A stretch of 14,056 nucleotides of DNA, taken from the NCBI GenBank assembly GCA_036518955.1, contig DATDMG010000543.1, positions 1-14,056 on the forward strand. The letters are read 5' to 3'. A program made the position numbers and the translations under genes. The notes beneath the pieces are model-generated. The model made no database searches and had not been told where the DNA came from. It saw only the letters and a program-made list of their open reading frames with translations. Positions 7,217-13,995 of the stretch are shown in pieces (position 1 is the stretch's first letter; the number at the start of each line of letters is the position of its first letter). The stretch is from DATDMG01 sp036518955. GTDB taxonomy: Bacteria > Actinomycetota > Actinomycetes > Actinomycetales > Kineosporiaceae.

Positions 7217-8278
7217 ATGCCCTGGCGGTTCGTGCACGAAACCCTCGGCCAGCGGGTCCGGTTCGCGACGGGGGCGGCCCGCGAGGGCCTGGCCGAGGAG
7301 GTGGACCGGCTCGGCGGCAGGCGCATCATGCTGATCGCCGCGCGCGCCGAGGCGGAGCTGGCCACGCGGGTCAGCGCCGGGCTGCCGGTCGCGCTGGTGC
7401 ACGACGAGGTGGTCATGCACGTCCCCGTCCCGGTCGCCGAGCGGGCCGCGGCGGCCGCGGTCGATGCCGGCGCCGATGTCGTCGTCAGCGTGGGCGGTGG
7501 CTCGACCACCGGGCTGGCCAAAGCCGTTGCGCTGCGTACCGGGCTGCCGGTGATCGCGGTCCCGACCACGTACGCGGGATCGGAAGCAACCAATATCTGG
7601 GGGCTGACCGAGAACGTCACGAAGACGACGGGCGTGGATGCTCGCGTCCTGCCGCGCGCGGTCGTCTACGACGCCGCGCTCACCACGTCCCTCCCGGTCG
7701 ACCTCAGCGTCGCCTCCGGGCTGAATGCGCTTGCGCATTGCGCGGACTCGATGTGGGCACCGGCTGCCGACCCGATCAACGCGGCGCTGGCCGGCGAGGG
7801 AATCCGGGCCCTGGCCGCCAGCCTGCCCGCCATCATTGACGATCCGGACGGTCTCGCCGGGCGCGAGCTGGCCCTGTACGGGGCGTATCTGGCGGCGGTG
7901 GCGTTCGCCTCGGCCGGTTCGGGCCTGCACCATAAGATCTGCCACGTGCTGGGCGGCCGGTACGACCTGCCGCACGCGCCGACCCACGCTGTCGTGCTGC
8001 CGTACGTGCTGGCCCTGAACGCACCGCACGTGCCGGACGCGGCCGAGCGGATCGCCCGGGCGTTCGGCAGTCGCAGCGCGCTCGAAGGGTTGCAGACCCT
8101 GCGTTCCCGGATCAACGCGCCGCGTGCCCTGCGCGACTACGGGCTGGCAGAGTCGCAGCTGAGTGACGCCGCCGAAGCAGTGCTGCCAGCCGTCCCCGCG
8201 AGCAATCCCGCTCCGGTCACGCGCGACGTCCTCGAACGCTTGCTTCGGGACGCCTGGGAAGGAGCTGATCCACGATGA
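7217..8278 (+). CDS. Maleylacetate reductase
   Basis: A 353-residue iron-containing alcohol dehydrogenase-like enzyme that reduces maleylacetate to 3-oxoadipate with NAD(P)H. Seen: the nucleotide-binding SVGGGSTTGLAKA (glycines 93-95), VPTTYAGSEATNIWGLTE, SGLNALAHCADS, and the metal-region signature GLHHKICHVLGGRYDLPHAP (H238, H239, H243) followed by THAVVLPY. These are typical of maleylacetate reductases rather than general alcohol dehydrogenases. The length matches the family (about 350). The ATG lies one base after the monooxygenase stop, with no strong Shine-Dalgarno, so translational coupling is likely. Its own stop overlaps the dioxygenase ATG. It takes the product of the dioxygenase into the beta-ketoadipate pathway. 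Confidence 0.93.
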   Translation: MPWRFVHETLGQRVRFATGAAREGLAEEVDRLGGRRIMLIAARAEAELATRVSAGLPVALVHDEVVMHVPVPVAERAAAAAVDAGADVVVSVGGGSTTGLAKAVALRTGLPVIAVPTTYAGSEATNIWGLTENVTKTTGVDARVLPRAVVYDAALTTSLPVDLSVASGLNALAHCADSMWAPAADPINAALAGEGIRALAASLPAIIDDPDGLAGRELALYGAYLAAVAFASAGSGLHHKICHVLGGRYDLPHAPTHAVVLPYVLALNAPHVPDAAERIARAFGSRSALEGLQTLRSRINAPRALRDYGLAESQLSDAAEAVLPAVPASNPAPVTRDVLERLLRDAWEGADPR

Positions 8279-9183
8279 CGGTGCACGCCGGACCGAGCGG
8301 CCCCGCGGTATCGACCGAGCAGCAAGCACGCGAGCAAGAGCTGGTCGATCGGGTTGTCGCCTCCTTCGAGGGGGCACCCAACCCGCGGCTGAAGCAGCTG
8401 ATGCAGGCCGCGGTCCGGCACCTGCACGCCTTCCTCCGCGAGGTCCGGCTCACCGAGGAGGAATGGACGGCCGGCATCGAGTTCCTCACCGCGGTCGGCC
8501 ACATCACCGACGCGCGGCGGCAGGAGTTCATCTTGCTGTCGGACACACTTGGCGCCTCCATGCAGACCATCGCGATCAACAACCAGGCGTACGGGGATGC
8601 GACCGAGGCGACGGTCTTCGGGCCCTTCTTCGTCGAGGACTCGCCGCACGTCGAGCTCGGCGGTGACATCGCCGGCGGCGCCGCGGGGCAGCCCTGCTGG
8701 GTCGAGGGCACTGTCAGCGATGCGGCCGGTAACCCCGTCCCGGGAGCTCGGGTCGAGGTGTGGGAGGCCGACCAGGACGGCTTCTACGACGTCCAGTACG
8801 ACGACGACCGCATCGCAGCGCGCGCCCACCTGTTCACGGATGCAGCTGGGGCGTTCCGGTTCTGGGCGATCACGCCGACGCCCTACCCGATCCCGCACGA
8901 CGGCCCGGTCGGGGCCATGCTCGCGGCCACCGGTCGATCCCCGATGCGGGCCTCGCACCTGCACTTCATGGTCACCGCGGCCGGGTTCCGCACCCTGGTC
9001 ACGCACATCTTCGTCCGCGGCGACGCCCTGCTGGCCAGCGATAGCGTCTTCGGCGTCAAGGACTCACTGGTCCGGGATTTCATCGAGCAGCCGGCCGGAA
9101 CGCCGACACCCGACGGTCGCGACCTGGGGGAGCGGAGCTGGGCCAGGACCCGTTTCGACATCGTCCTGGCCCCCGGCGAGTAG
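8275..9183 (+). CDS. Hydroxyquinol 1,2-dioxygenase (intradiol)
   Basis: A 302-residue non-haem Fe(III) intradiol dioxygenase that cleaves hydroxyquinol (1,2,4-trihydroxybenzene) between its vicinal hydroxyls to maleylacetate. The four iron ligands are visible: Y171 in DGFYDVQY, Y204 in TPYPIP, and H228 and H230 in ASHLHF. Their spacing (33, 24, 2) equals that of characterised hydroxyquinol dioxygenases. The helical N-terminal dimerisation region covers residues 15-110, and TVFGPFFVEDSP precedes the catalytic beta core. ATG 8275 overlaps the preceding stop (ATGA), with AAGGAG at 8259-8264. Adjacency to maleylacetate reductase favours hydroxyquinol over catechol or chlorocatechol, although some relatives also accept catechol. 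It is the last gene of the catabolic run. Confidence 0.93.
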   Translation: MTVHAGPSGPAVSTEQQAREQELVDRVVASFEGAPNPRLKQLMQAAVRHLHAFLREVRLTEEEWTAGIEFLTAVGHITDARRQEFILLSDTLGASMQTIAINNQAYGDATEATVFGPFFVEDSPHVELGGDIAGGAAGQPCWVEGTVSDAAGNPVPGARVEVWEADQDGFYDVQYDDDRIAARAHLFTDAAGAFRFWAITPTPYPIPHDGPVGAMLAATGRSPMRASHLHFMVTAAGFRTLVTHIFVRGDALLASDSVFGVKDSLVRDFIEQPAGTPTPDGRDLGERSWARTRFDIVLAPGE

Positions 9184-9206
9184 CAAACGGCGGGGTTGGC
9201 CCAGCC

Positions 9207-9236
9207 GCACCGTGGCGCCATGATGGGCAGCGGTGC
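9207..9236 (+). terminator. Candidate hairpin downstream of the dioxygenase gene
   Basis: GCACCG (9207-9212) pairs perfectly with CGGTGC (9231-9236) across an 18-nt loop that can itself pair partly. It lies 24 bp after the stop. There is no T-tract, so intrinsic termination is uncertain. Confidence 0.3.
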
Positions 9237-9560
9237 CTTCATTGCGTGGCCTCGCTGCCGGAGGATCCGCTGTCAGTTGCCGGAGCGCGCGAGATTCCTC
9301 CGGTCCGGCCGAGGACAACGGTGCAGCTCGGGGCCGGCCGACCGGGCACGATCGAGGCGACGATCTCGGCGTACGGCAGCAGGTATGGGACCAGGTATCT
9401 CTACCCGTAGCTGCGCAAGACCATCATCGCAGCCCGGTTTGCGACCGTTACCCCAGGTCAGCCAGACCCCGGCCTATTGCACGACTACGCCCTTGGCCTG
9501 CGCCGCAGCCGCCGCGTAACCGCGAAACACGAGGGATGACCGAAAGGACCGTGTTGCCGC

Positions 9561-9583
9561 AGGACCTTTGTCCTTGCGCAAGG
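9561..9583. promoter_or_regulatory. DosR/DevR-like box overlapping a 12-bp palindrome
   Basis: AGGAC-CTTT-GTCCT (9561-9574) is a perfect inverted repeat with the arm length and 4-nt spacer of the actinobacterial DosR (DevR) site, whose core is GGGAC-N4-GTCCC; four of five bases in each arm match. It overlaps the perfect palindrome CCTTGCGCAAGG (9572-9583). A further AGGACC half-site lies at 9545-9550. The position upstream of the hydrogenase operon suggests hypoxia- or redox-responsive control. Binding by DosR is inference from the motif alone. Confidence 0.45.
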
Positions 9584-9635
9584 GGACGTTCAGCGGTTCT
9601 CACCAAAGACTCAAACCAAAGGTGCTGGTGGGATA

Positions 9636-9665
9636 GAGACATCCCTCACAGCAGCCGGTTACATT
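9636..9665 (+). promoter_or_regulatory. Candidate promoter of the hydrogenase operon
   Basis: GAGACA (9636-9641) and TACATT (9660-9665) with an 18-bp spacer resemble -35 and -10 elements (the -10 fits TANNNT). They would start transcription near 9671, about 45 bases before the first gene. The short inverted repeat GGGAT-6 nt-ATCCC (9630-9645) overlaps the -35. Weakly supported. Confidence 0.3.
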
Positions 9666-9715
9666 CCCGGCAACCCGCCGTCGGACGACGCATTGTCGCG
9701 TCGAGGAGGTCGTCC

Positions 9716-10204
9716 ATGCCTGACCTGCGCACCACGCCGTCCGACGCACTCCGGGCCCGGTTGGACGATCCCAAGGTCGCGGCGTCCCTCGACCTGATCC
9801 TCGACAACGCCGACACGCTCGCCCTCGGGCTGGTCGCGCTGGACGGCCTGCTCCGCCGGGCCGACACGATCAGCGACAACATCGAGGCCGGCCTGAAGGA
9901 CGTCAAGTCGGTCGCGGAGTCGTTCTCCTACCTGGCCGCGCCGACCCGGCGCCTCACCGAGGAGGCCCCCCGGATCGCCGACGCCGCGGAGGCGCTGCTG
10001 GAGTCCGGGATGTTGAGCCGCGAGGTGGTGAACCTCCTCGGCCGGCTCGCCGATGCGATGGTGGAGGGTGCCGAGCGCGCCCGGACGCGCGGGACGACGG
10101 TGAACGGCCTGCTGCCGGCGCTGCGCGCGCTGCGGGATCCCGAGGTGGCGCGCGGGCTGGGCTTCGTCGTCGAGGTCTCCCGCTCGCTGGGCAAGGCGCT
10201 CTAG
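9716..10204 (+). CDS. DUF1641 family helical protein, first gene of the hydrogenase operon
   Basis: A 162-residue, almost wholly helical protein without cysteines. The N-terminal part, DLILDNADTLALGLVALDGL (about 26-45), and the C-terminal TVNGLLPALRALRDPEVARG (about 128-147) followed by LGFVVEVSRSLGKAL match the DUF1641 pattern. The start is fixed by GAGGAGGT at 9703-9710, five bases before ATG. Its stop is immediately followed by the hypA start. The function is not established from sequence. DUF1641 proteins are found near respiratory dehydrogenases and group 2a hydrogenases. In Mycobacterium smegmatis the Huc hydrogenase is assembled on a small helical scaffold protein, HucM, and this gene is a candidate for an equivalent role, which is inference. 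The mild hydrophobicity (residues 23-47) suggests self-association or membrane contact rather than a true transmembrane helix. Confidence 0.82.
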   Translation: MPDLRTTPSDALRARLDDPKVAASLDLILDNADTLALGLVALDGLLRRADTISDNIEAGLKDVKSVAESFSYLAAPTRRLTEEAPRIADAAEALLESGMLSREVVNLLGRLADAMVEGAERARTRGTTVNGLLPALRALRDPEVARGLGFVVEVSRSLGKAL

Positions 10205-10570
10205 GTGCACGAACTGTCCATGGCGCACGCCGTCGTCCGCACCGTCGCGGAGGCGGTGCCGGGGCGCCGCGTCACCTGCGTGACGCTGCAGGTCGGCGTC
10301 GCGTCGGGCGTCGTCCCGGACGCCCTGCGGTTCGCCTGGGACGTCGCGGTGTCGGGGACGGCCCTGGACGGCGCGCGCCTGGAGATCGCCTCGGTCCCGC
10401 TGCGCGTGACCTGCCGCGAGTGCGGTATGACGTCCGAGATGCCCGACGCGGTCCACGTGCGGTGCGCGGCCTGCGGCGGCCGGGAGGTGCGGCTGGACGG
10501 CGGCCGCGAGCTCCGGATCGAGACCGTCGAGGTCGACGACGTGGATCACGAGGCGGGAGTGGCGTCATGA
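10205..10570 (+). CDS. hypA: Hydrogenase nickel-incorporation protein HypA
   Basis: A 121-residue zinc metallochaperone that, with HypB, delivers nickel to the hydrogenase large subunit. The N-terminus MHELSMAHAVV contains the conserved Ni ligand H2 and neighbouring E3. The zinc site is formed by two CxxC pairs, C70/C73 and C87/C90. Length is normal for the family (about 115). GTG 10205 abuts the TAG of the DUF1641 gene, and its own stop overlaps the hypB ATG by 4 bp, so the three genes are translationally linked. There is no strong Shine-Dalgarno, consistent with coupling. Placing hypA and hypB before the structural genes argues that they are dedicated to this hydrogenase. Confidence 0.95.
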   Translation: MHELSMAHAVVRTVAEAVPGRRVTCVTLQVGVASGVVPDALRFAWDVAVSGTALDGARLEIASVPLRVTCRECGMTSEMPDAVHVRCAACGGREVRLDGGRELRIETVEVDDVDHEAGVAS

Positions 10571-11223
10571 GCATCATCGAGCTGCGGACCGCCGTCCTGG
10601 CGAAGAACGACGACCTCGCCGCCGCGCTGCGCCTCGACCTGGCGGCGGCCGGGACGGTGGCGGTCAACCTGCTGTCCAGCCCGGGCAGCGGCAAGACGGC
10701 CCTGCTCGAGCTCCTGCTCGCCCGGTGCGTCGAGCGCGGCGTCCCCGTCGCGGCCCTGACCGGCGACCTGGCGACCGAGAACGACGCGAAGCGGCTGGCG
10801 CGGTCCGGTGCGCCCGTCCGCCAGGTCGTGACGGACGGGTTGTGCCATCTGGAGGCGCACCTGGTGCGGGACCACCTGGACGGCTGGCTGCCCGAGGGTA
10901 CCCGGCTGCTGTTCGTGGAGAACGTCGGCAACCTGGTGTGCCCCGCGTCCTACGACCTCGGGGAGTCGCTGCGCGTCGTCCTCGCGTCCGTGACGGAGGG
11001 CGAGGACAAGCCGGAGAAGTACCCCACGGCCTATCGCTGGGCCGACCTCGTCGTCGTGACGAAGGTCGATCTCGCCGGTGCCTGCGCGTTCGACGAGCAG
11101 GCCTTCCTCGACTCGGTCACCGGCGTGCATCCCGGCGTCGAGGTCATCGCCACGAGTGCGAGGACCGGCCAAGGCGTCGACGCGCTCCTCGACCGCGTGC
11201 TCGCATGCCTGATGCACTCGTGA
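10567..11223 (+). CDS. hypB: Hydrogenase nickel-incorporation GTPase HypB
   Basis: A 218-residue SIMIBI-class GTPase that powers nickel insertion together with HypA. Seen: Walker A SSPGSGKT (37-44), GDLATENDAKR (67-77), the metal site of the G domain with C93-H94 in GLCHLEAH and C125 in NLVCP (spacing 32, as in Escherichia coli C166/C198), and the guanine-specificity motif TKVDLA (165-170). The N-terminus is short and lacks both the CxxCGC high-affinity nickel motif and a histidine-rich stretch, so it is a minimal HypB. ATG 10567 is preceded by GGGAG seven bases upstream and overlaps the hypA stop. It is followed by a 97-bp gap with an inverted repeat, then hucS. Confidence 0.95.
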   Translation: MSIIELRTAVLAKNDDLAAALRLDLAAAGTVAVNLLSSPGSGKTALLELLLARCVERGVPVAALTGDLATENDAKRLARSGAPVRQVVTDGLCHLEAHLVRDHLDGWLPEGTRLLFVENVGNLVCPASYDLGESLRVVLASVTEGEDKPEKYPTAYRWADLVVVTKVDLAGACAFDEQAFLDSVTGVHPGVEVIATSARTGQGVDALLDRVLACLMHS

Positions 11224-11272
11224 TCATGCAACCCAGGCGCGTCCCTACGGGCCGACCAGGGTCGCATGATCA
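11221..11272. repeat. 9-bp perfect inverted repeat at the hypB stop codon
   Basis: TGATCATGC (11221-11229) and GCATGATCA (11264-11272) are exact reverse complements flanking 34 nt. Inside the loop CGACC-2 nt-GGTCG (11253-11264) can also pair. The left arm includes the hypB stop. No T-tract follows. It could be an mRNA processing or stabilising structure that separates hyp from structural-gene expression, or an operator. Confidence 0.55.
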
Positions 11273-11320
11273 TGAGTGCGCGGAGACTGATCCGCACCAC
11301 CAAGACTCCAGGAGGAAGTG

Positions 11321-12292
11321 ATGGCCACACTGCTCTGGCTCGAGGGTGGTGCCTGTAGCGGCAACACCATGTCGTTCCTGAATGCCGAGGAGCCGACGGC
11401 CGTCGACCTCGTCACCGACTTCGGCATCGACGTCATCTGGCACCCGTCGCTCGGGATGGAGCTCGGGGACCAGGTCCAGCAGATCATGCGTGAGTGCGCC
11501 TCCGGCGAGCGGCAGGTCGACATCTTCGTCTACGAGGGGGCCGTCCTCCTCGGGCCCGAGGGGTCGGGGCGCTACAACATGTTCGCCGACCGCCCCATGA
11601 AGGACTGGGTCGCCGAGATCGCCCCGCGCGCCGGCGTCGTCGTCGCCGTCGGGGACTGCTCGGCGTGGGGCGGCATCCCCGCGACGCCGCCCAACCCGAC
11701 CGACGCGATCGGCCTGCAGTACCTCAAGGGCGAGCGTGGTGGCTACCTCGGCAAGGACTTCACCAGCGCCCTCGGGCTGCCGGTCGTCAACATCCCCGGG
11801 TGCCCGGCCCACCCGGACTGGATCACCCAGATCGTCGTGGCCCTGGCCGCCGGCCGCACGGCCGACATCGCGCTGGACGACCTGCAGCGGCCGAAGACGT
11901 TCTTCTCGTCGTTCACCCAGACGGGCTGCACGCGCGTGCAGTTCTTCGAGTACAAGCAGTCGACGATGGACTTCGGCCAGGGTGTGCGCACCGGATGCCT
12001 GTTCTACGAGTTCGGCTGCCGGGGCCCCATGACGCACTCGCCCTGCAACCGCATCCTCTGGAACCGGCAGTCGTCCAAGACGCGGGCGGGGCACCCCTGC
12101 ACCGGCTGCACCGAACCCGGTTACCCGCACGGCGACCTGATGCCCGGGACCATCTTCAAGACGGCCAAGGTGTCGGGCAGCGTGCCCAAGGAGGTCCCCA
12201 CCGGGTCGGACCACGTCTCGTACCTGGCTCACGCGGCGGTGGCACGGATCGCGGCGCCGCAATGGTCGAAGGAGGACATGTTCGTGGTCTGA
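11321..12292 (+). CDS. hucS: Group 2a [NiFe]-hydrogenase small subunit (HucS/HupS)
   Basis: The 323-residue iron-sulfur subunit that passes electrons from the NiFe site to the respiratory chain. It has no Tat signal or C-terminal anchor, as expected for cytoplasmic-side group 2a enzymes. Cluster cysteines are C12 (GGACSGNT), C113 (GDCSAWGG), C161 (PGCPAHP), C203, C226, C233, C242, C260 and C263. The usual CxxC of the proximal cluster is CSGN here (N15), leaving nine ligands, which fits the three [3Fe-4S] clusters reported for mycobacterial Huc. The conserved stretches THSPCNRILWNRQSSKTRAG and the C-terminus APQWSKEDMFVV are characteristic of Huc-type small subunits. ATG 11321 is preferred over the GTG at 11318 because GGAGGA (11311-11316) is four bases upstream of the ATG and the protein then begins MATLLW like its relatives. 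Confidence 0.95.
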   Translation: MATLLWLEGGACSGNTMSFLNAEEPTAVDLVTDFGIDVIWHPSLGMELGDQVQQIMRECASGERQVDIFVYEGAVLLGPEGSGRYNMFADRPMKDWVAEIAPRAGVVVAVGDCSAWGGIPATPPNPTDAIGLQYLKGERGGYLGKDFTSALGLPVVNIPGCPAHPDWITQIVVALAAGRTADIALDDLQRPKTFFSSFTQTGCTRVQFFEYKQSTMDFGQGVRTGCLFYEFGCRGPMTHSPCNRILWNRQSSKTRAGHPCTGCTEPGYPHGDLMPGTIFKTAKVSGSVPKEVPTGSDHVSYLAHAAVARIAAPQWSKEDMFVV

Positions 12293-12346
12293 CGGCCGGC
12301 GATCCCGGCCCGACGGACGGACCCGCGTTGTGCGTCCCCCGACCGA

Positions 12347-12372
12347 CTCCCTCGACCGCCTCCCTCGACCGC
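12347..12372 (+). repeat. 13-bp perfect tandem duplication between hucS and hucL
   Basis: CTCCCTCGACCGC occurs twice head-to-tail (12347-12359 and 12360-12372) in the 95-bp gap, ending five bases before the hucL ribosome-binding site (AAGGAG, 12377-12382). It probably arose by slippage. An effect on hucL translation is possible but unproven. Confidence 0.8.
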
Positions 12373-12387
12373 CGCCAAGGAGACCCT

Positions 12388-13995
12388 GTGACCAGCACCA
12401 TCGACCTCAACGTCAGCCCGCTCGGGCGCGTGGAAGGTGACCTCGACGTGAAGGTCACCCTGACGGACGGCGTCGTGACCGACGCGTGGACCACCGCGGG
12501 CATGTTCCGCGGGTTCGAGATGATCCTCAAGGGCAAGGACCCGCAGGCCGGGCTCATCGTGACGCCGCGCATCTGCGGGATCTGCGGGGGCAGCCACCTG
12601 TACAAGGCCGTCTACGCCCTCGACACGGCCTGGAAGACGCACGTGCCCCCGAACGGCACCCGGGTGCGCAACATCGCCCAGATCTGCGAGACGCTGCAGA
12701 GCATCCCGCGCTACTTCTACGCCATCTTCGCGATCGACCTGACCAACAAGCGCTACGCCAAGACCCCGAGCTACGCCGAGGCCGTGCGGCGGTTCGCGCC
12801 CTTCGTGGGAACCTCCTACGAGAAGGGCGTGACGCTCTCCAACAAGCCGGTCGAGGTCTACGCGATCCTCGGCGGCCAGTGGCCGCACTCGTCGTTCATG
12901 ATTCCGGGCGGCGTGATGAGCGCGCCGACACTCAGCGACGTCACCCGCTCGATCTCCATCCTGGAGTACTGGAAGACCGAGTGGCTCGAGCGCGAGTGGC
13001 TGGGCTGCTCGCTGGAGCGCTGGATGCAGAACAAGACCTGGCGGGACATCCTCGCCTGGGTCGACGAGAACGAGTCGCACTACAACTCCGACTGCGGCTT
13101 CTTCATCCGGTACGCGCTCGAGGTCGGGCTCGACAGGTACGGCGCCGGGCACGGCAACTTCCTCTCGACCGGCACCTATCTCGACCCCGACCTGTACCAG
13201 AACCCGACGATCGAGGGCCGCAACGACGCCCTGATCTCCCGGTCCGGCATCTACTCGGGCGGCACCTTCCACGACTTCGACCAGGCGCGCGTCCGCGAGG
13301 ACCACACCCACTCGTTCTACCGCGGCACCGGTGCCCTGCACCCCTTCGAGGGCGTCACGGACCCGATCGACCCCAAGGACGGCCGGGCCCAGGACAAGTA
13401 CTCGTGGGCCAAGTCCCCGCGGTACGACGTCCCGGGCCAGGGGTACGTGCCGCTGGAGGTGGGCCCGCTCGCCCGCCAGGTCATCGCCGGTCGCCCCGAC
13501 CCGGCCGCCCACCAGGACGCCGACCCGCTGTTCCTCAACGTGCTGAACGAGGTCGGCCCGAGCATCCTGGTGCGCGTCCTGGCGCGCACGCACGAGCTGG
13601 CCAAGTACTACACCTGGGCGCGGAAGTGGCTCGACGAGCTGGACCTGCACGAGAAGTTCTACGCCAAGCCCGTCGAGCGCGAGTCCGGCAAGGGGTTCGG
13701 CTCGACCGAGGCGGCCCGCGGCGCACTGTCCGACTGGATCGTCCTGGAGAACGGGAAGATCGAGAACTACCAGGTCATCACCCCGACCGCCTGGAACGTC
13801 GGACCCCGGGACGCCGACTCCGTGGTCGGACCGATCGAGAAAGCCTTCATCGGAACCCCGGTGCAGGACACCGGTGATCCGGTCGAGCTCGGCCACGTCG
13901 CCCGATCCTTCGACTCGTGCCTGGTGTGCACGGTGCACGCCTACGACGGCAGGACGGGCCGGCAACTGTCGAGGTTCACCGTGGGCGGGATGTGA
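12388..13995 (+). CDS. hucL: Group 2a [NiFe]-hydrogenase large subunit (HucL/HupL)
   Basis: The 535-residue catalytic subunit that holds the NiFe(CN)2CO centre and splits H2. The L1 motif RICGICGGSH supplies C63 and C66, and the L2 motif DSCLVCTVH supplies C511 and C514. Both pairs are complete. L2 begins D-S-C rather than D-P-C, typical of group 2a. H517 is followed by an 18-residue extension (AYDGRTGR to the end), the peptide removed by the maturation protease after nickel insertion. GTG 12388 has AAGGAG five bases upstream, and the first residues TSTIDLNVSPLGRVEGDLDV match the family N-terminus. The stop overlaps the next gene's GTG by 4 bp. By homology to Huc it is an oxygen-tolerant, high-affinity uptake enzyme; the affinity cannot be read from sequence alone. 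Confidence 0.96.
   Translation: MTSTIDLNVSPLGRVEGDLDVKVTLTDGVVTDAWTTAGMFRGFEMILKGKDPQAGLIVTPRICGICGGSHLYKAVYALDTAWKTHVPPNGTRVRNIAQICETLQSIPRYFYAIFAIDLTNKRYAKTPSYAEAVRRFAPFVGTSYEKGVTLSNKPVEVYAILGGQWPHSSFMIPGGVMSAPTLSDVTRSISILEYWKTEWLEREWLGCSLERWMQNKTWRDILAWVDENESHYNSDCGFFIRYALEVGLDRYGAGHGNFLSTGTYLDPDLYQNPTIEGRNDALISRSGIYSGGTFHDFDQARVREDHTHSFYRGTGALHPFEGVTDPIDPKDGRAQDKYSWAKSPRYDVPGQGYVPLEVGPLARQVIAGRPDPAAHQDADPLFLNVLNEVGPSILVRVLARTHELAKYYTWARKWLDELDLHEKFYAKPVERESGKGFGSTEAARGALSDWIVLENGKIENYQVITPTAWNVGPRDADSVVGPIEKAFIGTPVQDTGDPVELGHVARSFDSCLVCTVHAYDGRTGRQLSRFTVGGM

Larger units (their letters stand above)
9184..9715. other. Intergenic region between the aromatic and hydrogenase operons
   Basis: 532 bp with no convincing gene. 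Short frames here (for example 9196-9519) have no recognisable motif. The first part holds a weak hairpin after the dioxygenase stop. The part from about 9545 on changes character, with more A/T, a DosR-like box, a palindrome and a possible promoter, and looks like the control region of the hydrogenase operon. Confidence 0.6.

Noticed and set aside
8275..9183. Catechol or chlorocatechol 1,2-dioxygenase
   Set aside because: Iron-ligand spacing, N-terminal pattern and coupling to maleylacetate reductase without a cycloisomerase favour hydroxyquinol as substrate.
9196..9519. Possible small gene in the gap after the dioxygenase
   Set aside because: No ribosome-binding site, no motif, and a composition expected of random GC-rich sequence.
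9233..10204. Extended 323-residue start for the DUF1641 gene
   Set aside because: The added N-terminus crosses the regulatory region and has no homology-like sequence, whereas ATG 9716 has a strong ribosome-binding site and fits the family length.
12229..13965. 578-residue minus-strand open frame
   Set aside because: It is exactly antisense to hucL, has low-complexity V/G/R/D composition and no motif; it is a product of high GC codon bias.
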